64,000 nt of DNA from Psychrobacter immobilis. GTDB taxonomy: Bacteria; Pseudomonadota; Gammaproteobacteria; Pseudomonadales; Moraxellaceae. The stretch's first letter is position 1. Each line of letters opens with the position of its first letter. The notes under the pieces were generated by a model. It saw only the letters and a list, made by a program, of their open reading frames with translations, made no database searches and was not told the origin of the DNA. The translations under genes were made by a program, and so were the position numbers. Location: assembly GCA_904846145.1 (NCBI GenBank), contig CAJGZL010000001.1, forward strand, positions 1,364,001 to 1,428,000. The letters are read 5' to 3'. This document shows, piece by piece, positions 9,313 through 18,499 of the stretch.

Positions 9313-11977
9313 ACGCTCTATAGATAATCAAGTGAATAGCCCTAGCCTTATGAATAATGATAGTACTACAGACAATATGAGTAATGATGAAGCTGCTACC
9401 GCCAATACTGGCGGTTTTTTTACTGGCCGAACCTTAGGCGCACAAGCGCTCTCCCGCAGCTGGTGGCGACGCTGGATTTATCCGTTGCTATTTCTGATTA
9501 CGCTGATGCTATCACTGGCCACTTATCTGACTTTGGATTCTGTGCAGCAGTCGGTGAATACCTATGTCAATGACAATCAGCTAGCACTGGTCGGTGGCGA
9601 TCTGATACTCGAGAGCAATCAAGCGTGGCCTGAGGATATACTCACGCAAGTGCAGACGCTGCCTGAGGATCAGGTTGTTTACGATTATCGATTTAATGCG
9701 ATGCTAGTGGCAGGCGAGCAGACGTTGCTTGCGCGGATCAAAGGCGTGACCTCGTCTTATCCACTATATGGCGAGGTTGAGCTGGCTTCTGGCAAGCCCT
9801 TGTGGGAGCAACTTGATGCCAACAAGGTCGTCGTCGCGCCTGAAGTGCTCAGAAGTCTAAATGTCAATGTTGGTGACACTATCGCTATCGGTGAAGGACA
9901 ATTCACTATCAGTGACGAGCTGATTCGCGAGCCAGATCGTCCGTTAACGGCCTTTGGTTTTGGTGGTCGAGTCATGATGGCGCAAGAGGCGTTAGAGGCG
10001 ACTGAACTCATAGGTCAGCGTAGCCGCGTCAGTTATGAGATTGAGATAGCGGGCGATCCTGAGCTGATAGCGACTCAGCGCGAGCAATTGACACAGATAC
10101 TCGCAAACTACCCTGAGATCGAGCTGTCTGATCCTGAGACAGAAGAGACGTCCGTATCGCGTATCTCTGATAACGTACTGATGTTTTTAAAATTGTTAGT
10201 TATCGCCGTACTGCTGCTCTCCGCAGTCGCAATGTATGGGGTGATTACTGCGTTTGTGACCAAGCAGCAGTCCAATGATGCGATACGTATGGCACTGGGT
10301 GAGACCAATAGCTCTATTAAGCGCAGCTACTATTGGCTACTATTGCTAATGGCGGTGATCGCTTGTATTGCAGCAGTCGCGCTCAGTCTGGTGTTACTAA
10401 AAATCGGTCAGCCTTATCTAACGGCTATCTTACCTGCCAATCTAGGCTTAGCCATTAACCCTATTAGTATTATTAAGACTATCGTCATCGCTCTAGTACT
10501 AACCCTCTTGATTACTCAGCGTGGTCTACAAGCGCTCGATGATACCAAGCCTGCGGCGCTGCTCAACCAAGGTGGTAATCAAGCTACCAAACGTTTGACA
10601 TGGCAGCAAAGAGCACCACTGCTACGTTATGGCCTACTGTTGATTGGACTCTATGCCTTCCTCGCTTATGAAGTCAATTCCTTTACATTTGGCGCGCAAA
10701 TACTCATCGGTTTGATCGTATTTATTGCTGTATTTTGGGCATTGGCTCGTGGCTGGTTAGGGTTGCTAGCCCGTTTGAGTAACCTTGGCAAAATCAGTTG
10801 GATGCAACGTATCGCTATCCATAATCTGGCACGTAAAGGTAATCAATCAGCGCTGTTCTTTGTGACGCTTGCCTTATCAGTTGCGGTATTGACGCTGATT
10901 ACCACCATTAATTATAGTATCAATGAGCAGTTCATCAACGCTTATCCAGAAGACGCGCCTAATTTATTTTTATTAGATGTTCAAACCGATCAGCATGAAG
11001 CAATAGATAAAATCCTTGGACCATCGGTCACTTACTTCCCTGTCATTCGAGCACGCGTGCTTACCGCAAATGGTGTGGCAGCAGCAGATATCGAGTCAAG
11101 TGAGAGTGGCGATGATCCGACACGCGTGTTCAATCTGAGCTATGCTGATACAGTCATGGATACGGAGTTCATTACCGAGACACTCACTGACGATACGCTC
11201 TATACACCTATAGAGGGTCAACAAACTGAGCAAGGGACGAATGCCTCGACTCTTACCCAAGTACAGCCGTTATCTATTTTGGATACTGCCGCTGATATGC
11301 TCAATGTCGATATGGGCGATCAGATTACCTTTAATATTCAAGGGATTGAGCTGACCGGACAAATCACCAGTATTCGCTCAAGATTTGAGCGAGGCCCAAG
11401 CCCATTCTTCTACTTCTTATTTGAGCCGTCAGTACTCTCTGCCGCGCCGCAGATTCAATTCGCAACGGCTAATGTCGATGCTGAGAGCATTCCTGACTTG
11501 CAAAGTGAGCTGGTCCGCGAGTTCCCAGCGGTAACGACTATCGACGGTACGATCATCGCGGAGCAAGTCCAAGGCTTAGTCGCGCAAATGAGTCGCTTGG
11601 TCTATATCTTTACCTTTTTGGCGCTACTGACGGGCATTATGGTATTGATTAGCTCGCTACTCTCAACGTCACAGGATCGCATGAAAGAGAGCGCGTCGTT
11701 CCGTCTACTCGGCATGCAAAAGTCTGATCTGTATAAGCTGAATATGCTAGAAATTGGGGTACTCGGTATCAGCGCGTCAGTGTTTGCGGTGACTATCGCT
11801 AGTGTCGGGGCATGGCTTGCGATTACACAATGGTTTAATCTACGCTATAGCGTGCCATGGGTGAATTTAGGGATTGGTGGTGCAGCGCTAGTCGCTCTGC
11901 TGCTTGGTATTGCTATTATCTATGTGAGATTGGTGATTGGGCGTGGGATTATGGCAAGGGTTCGGGCGATGATTTGA
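9305..11977 (+). CDS. ybbP: FtsX-like ABC transporter permease, YbbP type
   Basis: This is a large permease of 890 aa. ATG 9305 is chosen because it overlaps the end of the ATPase by only 8 bp. It has an N-terminal cytoplasmic stretch of about 50 residues and a first helix near 60-78. A periplasmic domain and three helices (about 305-435) follow, then a linker with further helices, a second periplasmic domain and three C-terminal helices. That is the doubled FtsX architecture of YbbP. It is the last gene of the tesA-ybbA-ybbP operon and is followed by a terminator hairpin at 12018-12043. Confidence 0.9.
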   Translation: MDKRSIDNQVNSPSLMNNDSTTDNMSNDEAATANTGGFFTGRTLGAQALSRSWWRRWIYPLLFLITLMLSLATYLTLDSVQQSVNTYVNDNQLALVGGDLILESNQAWPEDILTQVQTLPEDQVVYDYRFNAMLVAGEQTLLARIKGVTSSYPLYGEVELASGKPLWEQLDANKVVVAPEVLRSLNVNVGDTIAIGEGQFTISDELIREPDRPLTAFGFGGRVMMAQEALEATELIGQRSRVSYEIEIAGDPELIATQREQLTQILANYPEIELSDPETEETSVSRISDNVLMFLKLLVIAVLLLSAVAMYGVITAFVTKQQSNDAIRMALGETNSSIKRSYYWLLLLMAVIACIAAVALSLVLLKIGQPYLTAILPANLGLAINPISIIKTIVIALVLTLLITQRGLQALDDTKPAALLNQGGNQATKRLTWQQRAPLLRYGLLLIGLYAFLAYEVNSFTFGAQILIGLIVFIAVFWALARGWLGLLARLSNLGKISWMQRIAIHNLARKGNQSALFFVTLALSVAVLTLITTINYSINEQFINAYPEDAPNLFLLDVQTDQHEAIDKILGPSVTYFPVIRARVLTANGVAAADIESSESGDDPTRVFNLSYADTVMDTEFITETLTDDTLYTPIEGQQTEQGTNASTLTQVQPLSILDTAADMLNVDMGDQITFNIQGIELTGQITSIRSRFERGPSPFFYFLFEPSVLSAAPQIQFATANVDAESIPDLQSELVREFPAVTTIDGTIIAEQVQGLVAQMSRLVYIFTFLALLTGIMVLISSLLSTSQDRMKESASFRLLGMQKSDLYKLNMLEIGVLGISASVFAVTIASVGAWLAITQWFNLRYSVPWVNLGIGGAALVALLLGIAIIYVRLVIGRGIMARVRAMI

Positions 11978-12017
11978 GAAGCGTTAGAAAATTGCATTGC
12001 AATTTTAGCTTCGCAAG

Positions 12018-12043
12018 GAAAAATCCCTTAAAGGGGATTTTTT
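12018..12043 (+). terminator. Terminator after ybbP
   Basis: AAATCCC pairs with GGGATTT around a TTAAAG loop, followed by six T. It lies about 45 bp after the ybbP stop. A short palindromic run AAAATTGCATTGCAATTTT lies just before it. Confidence 0.75.
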
Positions 12044-12254
12044 GATTGTTGATTTAGCAAAGGCTGATGGCGGGTTAGATGTAGCGAAAACCTGCTATCC
12101 GCTATTATCTGCCAGTCTAGGTATGAAAAAGGATCAAGCGAAGCACTGCTTCGCCCTGACGCAAGAGAAAATCTATGATTTTCTGTCGTTATCGTTTGAG
12201 CAGTTCCTGTTACCTCGAGACCATTTTAAAACGATACGTCCGCAACTTGCCTAG
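12042..12254 (+). pseudogene. Short unknown reading frame, possible gene remnant
   Basis: This is an open frame of 70 codons starting only with TTG inside a terminator T-run, with no ribosome site. The peptide has helix-forming composition (DVAKTCYPLL, ALTQEKIYDFL, PRDHF) but I do not recognise it. Its position between the ybbP terminator and an apparently acquired module suggests a leftover 3' fragment. It could also be non-coding. Confidence 0.25.
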
Positions 12255-12454
12255 TCCGTCAGGATAACCGCTTCTATCAGGGCTAAAACGCTTTTTGAAT
12301 CTAAGCTTAATTTGAAAAATGCCATCATTAATCTTCCGCTAATAATAATGAAGAAGAAAAATTATAATATATAAGATAGACTAAAACTAAATCGTACTTG
12401 ATATTTGTACCCAAGGTCTTACTTATTTACGCTTAAAAATATTAGGAAACAAAA

Positions 12455-13468
12455 GTGGCTAATGATCTTACTGAGTCCGTAAATGATCGTCAAAACATCT
12501 TAAACAATCGTTATGCTCTACAACAAGCAGAGCTACATCTTGAGCTATGTGGCATAATATTTGATGATGAACTAGTGTTCACTAAACAGCAGGTGATGCA
12601 GATATACGAAATTAGTGACCGTACTATCGAACGCTATTTAGCAAGTCATACTAGTGAACTAAAAAATAATGGATATCAAATTCTTAAAGGCGCTAAACTC
12701 AGACAGCTTAAAGAGTTGAACCATGGTACCGACATTCATGACGGTACCAAAACTAGCGTTTTAGGTGTTTTCTCTTTTCGAGCAGTTTTAAACCTAGGTA
12801 TGTTACTGACAGAAAGTGAGCCCGCTAAACTGCTTCGTTCTCGTTTGTTAGATATCGTTCTAGATGTCATGGTAGAAAAAGCGGGTGGGCATACAAAGTA
12901 TATAAACCAACGGGACGAACATTTCTTATCAGCCTCATTTCAGGAAGATAACTACCGACAGGTATTTACAGATGCTTTGGATAACTACGTTGAAGGCAAT
13001 AAATGGAAGTATGGAAATTTTACTAACTTGATTTATAAATGTATTTTTCAAGAAAATGCTAACGAATATAGAAAGATTCTTAAACTGGCTGAGAAAGATA
13101 GCATTCGTGACACTATGTACGCAGAAGTGCTTACTCTAATTGCTAGTTTCGAGTCAGGGATAGCTTATGAGTTCGAATTAGCAAGTAATAAAAAAGAAGA
13201 TAAGCTAACCCAAAAAGAAGCTAGAGATATTATTAGCAATTTTGAAAAACATCCTTTGTATAAACCGTATATTGTTGATGCTCGTACTAAAATGGCTAGT
13301 CGTGACTTATGTTTTAGAGACGCACTCCATGAAAAACTAGAAGCTTATATCGAAGCAGTACCAGAAGCAGACTTTGAAAAATTCTTAGGCGAGAAGAGTC
13401 GTTCTCTAGAAGAACAGTTAAGCGACCCTGAAACATTAGCTGTCTTTAAGCGTTTAAAGGATAGGTAG
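12455..13468 (+). CDS. DNA-binding RhuM-like protein, putative antitoxin partner of the Doc/Fic protein
   Basis: The 337-aa protein starts at GTG 12455 with AGGA eight bases upstream. Residues about 40-75 (FTKQQVMQIYEISDRTIERYL) look like a helix-turn-helix. A Bro/RhuM-like block follows (VLGVFSFRAVLNLGMLL). The remainder is helical and charged with no transmembrane segments or enzyme motif that I recognise. It ends exactly one base before the ATG of the Doc/Fic gene, so the two are co-translated. RhuM-type proteins occur next to, or fused with, Fic/Doc domains, so a regulator or antitoxin role is inferred. The module has a lower GC feel than its neighbours. Confidence 0.6.
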   Translation: MANDLTESVNDRQNILNNRYALQQAELHLELCGIIFDDELVFTKQQVMQIYEISDRTIERYLASHTSELKNNGYQILKGAKLRQLKELNHGTDIHDGTKTSVLGVFSFRAVLNLGMLLTESEPAKLLRSRLLDIVLDVMVEKAGGHTKYINQRDEHFLSASFQEDNYRQVFTDALDNYVEGNKWKYGNFTNLIYKCIFQENANEYRKILKLAEKDSIRDTMYAEVLTLIASFESGIAYEFELASNKKEDKLTQKEARDIISNFEKHPLYKPYIVDARTKMASRDLCFRDALHEKLEAYIEAVPEADFEKFLGEKSRSLEEQLSDPETLAVFKRLKDR

Positions 13469-13921
13469 ATGACAGATGAATATCAATCTACATTTTTTTA
13501 TTTTGATGTATATCACGCCATTCAAGAGCATGACTGGATTATTAAGAATTCAGGGGGTTTAGCTGGTACTAAAGATATTGGACAAATAGAAAGCCCTTTA
13601 GAGCACATTAAAAACGATTGGTACTATCCAGAGTTAGAAGATAAGCTCACTCATCTAATTTATTCAATTAATAAAAACCATGCCTTTAACGATGGTAATA
13701 AACGTTCTTCACTGGTTTTAGGTGCTTACTTTTTAAAGTTAAACGGGTTTGGATATATCGTTCATCATTTTATTTTGGAAATGGAAAATATAGCAGTTTG
13801 GGTAGCCGATAATGTAATAGATAAAGAGCTACTTCATCGTATTATTATTTCCATTCTATATGAGGATGAGTATTCAGAGTCTCTGAAGCTAGATCTATAT
13901 AGAGCTATCCAAAAATCATAA
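13469..13921 (+). CDS. Doc/Fic family toxin-like protein (death-on-curing type)
   Basis: The 150-aa protein has the Fic/Doc catalytic motif HAFNDGNKR at residues 71-79, where His71, Asp75, Asn77, Lys78 and Arg79 match the Doc pattern HxFx(N/D)(A/G)NKR. Doc proteins phosphorylate EF-Tu; canonical Fic enzymes AMPylate. The Lys in the place of the usual Gly favours the Doc type. GGLAGTKDIGQIESPLEH at 29-46 is the usual N-terminal block of this group. It directly follows the DNA-binding gene with no gap (TAG-ATG), a toxin-antitoxin-like layout, and is followed by a terminator. Confidence 0.82.
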   Translation: MTDEYQSTFFYFDVYHAIQEHDWIIKNSGGLAGTKDIGQIESPLEHIKNDWYYPELEDKLTHLIYSINKNHAFNDGNKRSSLVLGAYFLKLNGFGYIVHHFILEMENIAVWVADNVIDKELLHRIIISILYEDEYSESLKLDLYRAIQKS

Positions 13922-13953
13922 AGTACTAGTCCCAACTAGCAACAATAAATCAC

Positions 13954-13985
13954 AACGCCCTCTACTAATCTAGAGAGCGTTTTTT
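13954..13985 (+). terminator. Terminator after the Doc-like gene
   Basis: AACGCCCTCTA pairs with TAGAGAGCGTT (one mismatch) around a short loop and is followed by six T. Confidence 0.75.
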
Positions 13986-14002
13986 CATTAAACACACCCC
14001 TC

Positions 14003-14150
14003 ATTTGCTATAATAGCGCCACTTTATCAAACTAATAATAACCCTCACGGTAACGCTATGAAATTCTCAAAATTCGGGCAGAAATTTACTCAGTCTACAG
14101 GCATCTCACAATTGATGGATGACTTAAGCAATGTGCTAAAAAGCGATTAG
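14003..14150 (+). pseudogene. Truncated duplicate of the avtA promoter and 5' end
   Basis: These bases closely repeat 16095-16247: the extended -10 TTTGCTATAATAGCGCC, the ACTTTATCAAAC stretch, the leader CCTCACGGTAACGCT and the first 30 codons of avtA. The copy opens with ATG 14058 and reads MKFSKFGQKFTQ.. as in avtA. It stops at TAG 14148, where the intact gene has CAG. Most differences in the coding part are synonymous, so it looks like an allele from a related strain rather than a neutral decaying copy. The 30-residue peptide is unlikely to be functional. Confidence 0.8.
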
Positions 14151-14159
14151 TCAATTAGT

Positions 14160-14195
14160 ACATTTGCTATAATAAAGCTACCTTATCAACCTAGG
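14160..14195 (+). repeat. Third copy of the avtA-type promoter, upstream of dld
   Basis: CATTTGCTATAATAAAGC followed by TACCTTATCAAC repeats the promoter seen at 14003 and 16095. The TATAAT hexamer with TGC extension would start transcription into dld, about 95 bp upstream of its ATG. Confidence 0.6.
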
Positions 14196-14268
14196 TTTAA
14201 ATGTGAGATACTAGCGTTAGTAGCAATAATTGCAAAGTACACTTTTGGCTTTTAAAGGCGTTACCCTT

Positions 14269-16038
14269 ATGACTGACCAGCAATCGCTACACAAGGAAAA
14301 TCCCATTCCTTTATCAAATATAGCCTCTCAAGATAACCTCAGCACCGATTACGTATTAGATAAACTAACCGATGTACTGGGTGCTAGTAACGTGCAGGCA
14401 GATCCTGAGAAAAACGAGCACTATAGAATGGGCTGGCGCTCTGGTGGTGGCAGTGCTTTGGCGGTGGTATTTCCGCAAACCTTGCTTGAGATTTGGCGTA
14501 GCTTAGAGATATGTGTGCAAGGCGATTGCATTATTATCATGCAAGCGGCAAAAACGGGATTGACCGAAGGCTCGACGCCAAGCGGTAACGACTACGATAG
14601 ACCTGTTGTCGTGATTAATACCCTTGCCATAAACCATCTGTATTTGATTAACGATAACCAGCAAGTGATTGGCTTGCCTGGAACGACATTGCACCATCTG
14701 CAAAGTCAGCTCAATACTGTTAATAGAGCGCCGCATTCCGTCATTGGCTCATCGACATTGGGCGCCTCTATTATCGGTGGCATCTCCAATAATTCAGGAG
14801 GCGCTCTGGTAAAAAGAGGCCCTGCTTATACTGAGCTTGCATTATTTGCCCAAATAAATGAACACGGTCAGCTCGTACTAGTCAATCATTTAGACGTCGA
14901 GCTAGGTGACTCCCCTGAAGAGATACTCACTAACCTACAAACAGGTAATTTTGCTAAAAGTGGCTTACCTGACAGTGGTAGGCTGGCATCCGATAAAGAA
15001 TATATCGCTCGTGTGACCGACGTTAATGCCAGTACCCCAAGCCGTTTTAATGCAGACAAGCGCAGACTGTATGAAGCCAGTGGCTGCGCTGGCAAGCTTG
15101 CCGTATTTGCCGTACGCCTTGACACTTATCCCATCGCGGTAAAAGAACAGACTTTTTATATAGGCAGCAATAGTACGCACGAGCTGGCACAGTTGCGACG
15201 ACAGATACTATCAAGCTTTAACCATATTCCTGAAGTAGGCGAATATATGCACCGTGATATATTCGATATCTCTGCCAAATATGGTAAAGATACTTTTTTG
15301 AGTATTAAGCATTTAGGAACTAATGCCTTACCGAGACTATTTTCTATCAAAGGCGCTATCGATGCTAGATTGAATAAATGGTCTTGGATGCCCAAACACT
15401 TCACCGATAAAGTGATGCAGATGATAGGTAATCTATTTCCAAAGCATTTGCCCAAGCGCATGACAGAGTATCGTGATGAGTACGAGCATCATCTGATCAT
15501 AAAAATGAGTGATGAGGGAATAAAGGAGGCGCAAGATTTTTTACGCTCGTTTTTTGAACGCTCAGAAACAGGTGCTTATTTTGAATGTGATAAAGCAGAG
15601 TCAGAAAGTGCTTTTCTCAACCGTTTTGCCGCAGCAGGCGCTGCGATTAGGTATGAAGTGATGTATGAAAAAGAGGTTGGCGAGATGCTAGCCCTTGATA
15701 TTGCCATACCCCGTAATGAGCTTGAATGGTTTGAGGTGTTGCCTGATGACATAGCACAGCACTTAGAGAAGAAGCTCTATTACGGGCATTTCTTCTGTTA
15801 TGTGTTTCACCAAGACTATATCCTAAAAAAAGGCAGCGATGCCAAGCATGTTAAAGAGATGATGCTAAAGCGCTTGAGCGAGCGCGGGGCAAAATATCCT
15901 GCCGAGCATAATGTCGGGCACTTGTATGAGGCGGAACCTGATTTGCAAAACTTCTATAAAAGCCTAGACCCAACCAATACCTTTAATCCTGGTATCGGTC
16001 AAACATCGAAAACTAAGCGTAACTGTGCATGTTGTTGA
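14269..16038 (+). CDS. dld: Quinone-dependent D-lactate dehydrogenase
   Basis: Dld is a peripheral inner-membrane FAD enzyme that oxidises D-lactate to pyruvate and reduces quinone. ATG 14269 is chosen (589 aa, E. coli Dld 571) instead of a TTG at 14230; AAAGG lies about 11 bases upstream. The FAD-binding segment has MQAAKTGLTEGSTP and SSTLGASIIGGISNNSGG. The C-terminal half matches the Dld membrane-associated domain and ends in a Cys-Ala-Cys-Cys tail (CACC). It is bracketed by duplicated avtA promoter segments, suggesting it was inserted or exchanged at this site. Pyruvate made here could feed the AvtA reaction, a loose functional link. Confidence 0.93.
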   Translation: MTDQQSLHKENPIPLSNIASQDNLSTDYVLDKLTDVLGASNVQADPEKNEHYRMGWRSGGGSALAVVFPQTLLEIWRSLEICVQGDCIIIMQAAKTGLTEGSTPSGNDYDRPVVVINTLAINHLYLINDNQQVIGLPGTTLHHLQSQLNTVNRAPHSVIGSSTLGASIIGGISNNSGGALVKRGPAYTELALFAQINEHGQLVLVNHLDVELGDSPEEILTNLQTGNFAKSGLPDSGRLASDKEYIARVTDVNASTPSRFNADKRRLYEASGCAGKLAVFAVRLDTYPIAVKEQTFYIGSNSTHELAQLRRQILSSFNHIPEVGEYMHRDIFDISAKYGKDTFLSIKHLGTNALPRLFSIKGAIDARLNKWSWMPKHFTDKVMQMIGNLFPKHLPKRMTEYRDEYEHHLIIKMSDEGIKEAQDFLRSFFERSETGAYFECDKAESESAFLNRFAAAGAAIRYEVMYEKEVGEMLALDIAIPRNELEWFEVLPDDIAQHLEKKLYYGHFFCYVFHQDYILKKGSDAKHVKEMMLKRLSERGAKYPAEHNVGHLYEAEPDLQNFYKSLDPTNTFNPGIGQTSKTKRNCACC

Positions 16039-16094
16039 TAGGCAGTCTGACTGTCAACTCAATATATGCTATACGTCATAAAAGCTGTGTAAAC

Positions 16095-16125
16095 CTTTGC
16101 TATAATAGCGCCACTTTATCAAACA
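16095..16125 (+). promoter_or_regulatory. Promoter of avtA
   Basis: TTTGCTATAATAGCGCC contains a perfect TATAAT with TGC extension, about 50 bp before the avtA start. No clear -35 is seen. It is nearly identical to the copies at 14003 and 14160. Confidence 0.6.
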
Positions 16126-16155
16126 AATAACCTCTTATAACCTCACGGTAACGCT

Positions 16156-17475
16156 ATGAAATTCTCAAAGTTCGGTCAGAAATTTACTCAGCCAACTGGT
16201 ATCTCGCAATTAATGGATGATTTAGGTGACGCGCTAAAAAGCGATCAGCCCATCAACATGCTAGGCGGCGGTAATCCTGCCAAGATTGAAGAAGTAAACG
16301 AGCTATTTTTGGCAACTTATAGAGCGCTTGGCAACGATAATGATACAGGCGAAGTGAATACTACCTCTATTAATAGCATGGCGAATTATTCCAATCCGCA
16401 AGGCGATGCAGCTTTTATCGATGCTTTAGTTGGCTTCTTTAATCGTCATTATGATTGGAATTTGACCGCAGAGAATATTGCCCTGACCAATGGTTCGCAG
16501 AATGCGTTTTTCTACTTGTTTAACTTATTTGGCGGGACGTTCGTTAATGAAAAGAATGAGTCTGTTGATAAATCTATTTTGTTGCCGCTCGCGCCTGAGT
16601 ATATTGGTTATAGCGATGTCCATGTCGATGGTCAGCACTTTTTATCAGTATTGCCGCATATTGATGAGGTCACGCATGACGGTGAAGAAGGATTTTTTAA
16701 ATATCGGGTAGATTTTGAGGCGTTAGAGAGTTTGCCTGCATTGATTGAAGGTCGTATTGGCGCGATCTGCTGTTCACGCCCAACGAATCCGACGGGTAAC
16801 GTTCTTACTGATGATGAGATGACGCGTCTTGCCGATATTGCCAAACGTTATGACGTACCGCTAATTATTGATAATGCGTACGGTATGCCCTTCCCTAATA
16901 TTATCTATTCCGACGCGCATTTAAATTGGGATGACAATACTATTCTCTGCTTTAGCCTGTCTAAAATTGGCCTACCAGGAGTACGTACAGGCATTATCGT
17001 AGCAGCGCCCGAAGTTATCGCAGCGGTTAGTTCGATGAATGCGGTGGTCAATCTAGCGCCGACACGTTTTGGCGCAGCGATTGCTACGCCACTGGTGAAA
17101 GACGACCGCATTAAGCAGTTATCTGATGACACGATTAAGCCTTTTTATCAGCAGCAAGCCACTACTGCAGTACGTCTGCTAAAAAAAGCTTTGGGTGAAT
17201 ATCCGCTAGTGATTCATAAGCCTGAAGGCGCGATATTCTTATGGTTATGGTTTAAAGACTTACCGATTACTACCGTCGAGCTGTACGAGATTCTAAAAGA
17301 AAAAGGCACGCTTATCGTACCCAGCAAATACTTCTTCCCCGGTGTTGATGTAGATAACTATAAACATGCGCATGAATGTATTCGCATGAGCATCGCCGCT
17401 GATGAAGATACTTTGAAAAAAGGTATTACTGTGATCGGTGAGGTGGTTCGTGGGTTGTATGATGAGGCTAAATAA
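16156..17475 (+). CDS. avtA: Valine--pyruvate aminotransferase
   Basis: AvtA is a PLP enzyme of fold type I exchanging amino groups between valine or alanine and pyruvate or 2-oxoisovalerate. The 439-aa protein begins MKFSKFGQKFTQPTGISQLM, which matches the start of E. coli AvtA, followed by MLGGGNPA. The Schiff-base lysine is Lys270 in SLSKIGLPGVR, and RPTNPTGN binds substrate and cofactor. It has its own promoter and a terminator downstream. A truncated copy of its first 30 codons lies 2.1 kb upstream. Confidence 0.93.
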   Translation: MKFSKFGQKFTQPTGISQLMDDLGDALKSDQPINMLGGGNPAKIEEVNELFLATYRALGNDNDTGEVNTTSINSMANYSNPQGDAAFIDALVGFFNRHYDWNLTAENIALTNGSQNAFFYLFNLFGGTFVNEKNESVDKSILLPLAPEYIGYSDVHVDGQHFLSVLPHIDEVTHDGEEGFFKYRVDFEALESLPALIEGRIGAICCSRPTNPTGNVLTDDEMTRLADIAKRYDVPLIIDNAYGMPFPNIIYSDAHLNWDDNTILCFSLSKIGLPGVRTGIIVAAPEVIAAVSSMNAVVNLAPTRFGAAIATPLVKDDRIKQLSDDTIKPFYQQQATTAVRLLKKALGEYPLVIHKPEGAIFLWLWFKDLPITTVELYEILKEKGTLIVPSKYFFPGVDVDNYKHAHECIRMSIAADEDTLKKGITVIGEVVRGLYDEAK

Positions 17476-17503
17476 ATAGCTTTAAAAAAACTAAGATCAA
17501 AAA

Positions 17504-17537
17504 CAAAAAAACGGACTATTCATTAGTCCGTTTTTTT
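17504..17537. terminator. Bidirectional terminator between avtA and hchA
   Basis: ACGGACTA and TAGTCCGT form a perfect stem with A-run on the left and seven T on the right, so it can end both convergent genes. Confidence 0.85.
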
Positions 17538-17575
17538 ATGCTGTAGGCGTATAGCAATAGTTTAACTAAGCTCTC

Positions 17576-18499
17576 TTAATTGAGCGCTTTTAGTAATTCA
17601 TTAGCACTAAGCTTACCAAATTCATTAGCTGCTAATGGCCCATCGCCTGAGATGAGCTTTCTATCTTGATGCGTCTGTCCTGAGGCTAGTTTATTATCAA
17701 TAGTCATGCCTAAATCTTCCAGCTTTTCACCGAAGTACCATGGCATTAGTCCCGGCAAATAGCCAAGCTTGGGCATTTGCTTATCCATACCCGTCGGGAA
17801 CGCCACTATTTTATAACCTTTAAAAATAAAATCGCTTTCAGACTTAGCCGTTCCATCAGGACTATCAAGATTAGCAGCTAGTAAAGCCGCGGGGCCATGA
17901 CAAATCGCTAGCGTAAATAAATCCTTTTTATGACCCCAACGTAGCAGTTCACCAAGGTTTTTATCTTCAGGCAAACCTAGCATCGCACCATGACCGCCGG
18001 GGATAAAGATAGCAGCATAGTCGTCGCTATTAGCCATGTCATTTTTGACAAAGTCAGCAATACTTTTTGGATTATTGAGCTTGGACTCATACTCGCTATA
18101 GATTTCTTTAACGTTTTCGTCATCCTCTGGCATGGCCCACTGCTCAACCTTTACTGACTCACCAGTTGGGGTAAATACGTCTACTTCAAAGCCCGCTTTT
18201 TTAAAATGCAGTAAAGGTACCATCATCTCGACTGGATGATTGCCTGTCTCGAATTTTTTATCATTGGTCATGGTCATGTACTGCTGCTCAGTGCAGACCA
18301 TTAGAATTTTTTTATTACCCGTGTATGGCGTATCGTACTCGGTATTATCGTAATTGGTTTTGCTAGGTGCAGCGAGTTTAAGCGATGACTTTGAGGGGAT
18401 ATAAATTCCCGTTTCGGTTTCTTGTGGCTCTAGACCTAAAGTGTCTTTGGCTTTATCTAAAGTATCTTTAGCTTTGTCCATTATGTTTTGAATATTCAT
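17576..18499 (-). CDS. hchA: Glyoxalase III / chaperone Hsp31 (DJ-1/PfpI superfamily)
   Basis: HchA converts methylglyoxal to D-lactate without glutathione and acts as a stress chaperone or deglycase. The start is ATG 18499, with AAGGAAAA directly upstream; the ATG at 18529 lies ahead of this site. The product is 307 aa. The nucleophile elbow AICHGPAALL carries the catalytic Cys-His, and FIPGGHGAMLGLP and FPTGMDKQMPKLGYLPG are family blocks. The N-terminal 30 residues carry two copies of DKAKDTL, an amphipathic helix absent from the shorter E. coli protein. D-lactate produced would be a substrate of the nearby Dld. Confidence 0.88.
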   Translation of the reverse strand: MNIQNIMDKAKDTLDKAKDTLGLEPQETETGIYIPSKSSLKLAAPSKTNYDNTEYDTPYTGNKKILMVCTEQQYMTMTNDKKFETGNHPVEMMVPLLHFKKAGFEVDVFTPTGESVKVEQWAMPEDDENVKEIYSEYESKLNNPKSIADFVKNDMANSDDYAAIFIPGGHGAMLGLPEDKNLGELLRWGHKKDLFTLAICHGPAALLAANLDSPDGTAKSESDFIFKGYKIVAFPTGMDKQMPKLGYLPGLMPWYFGEKLEDLGMTIDNKLASGQTHQDRKLISGDGPLAANEFGKLSANELLKALN

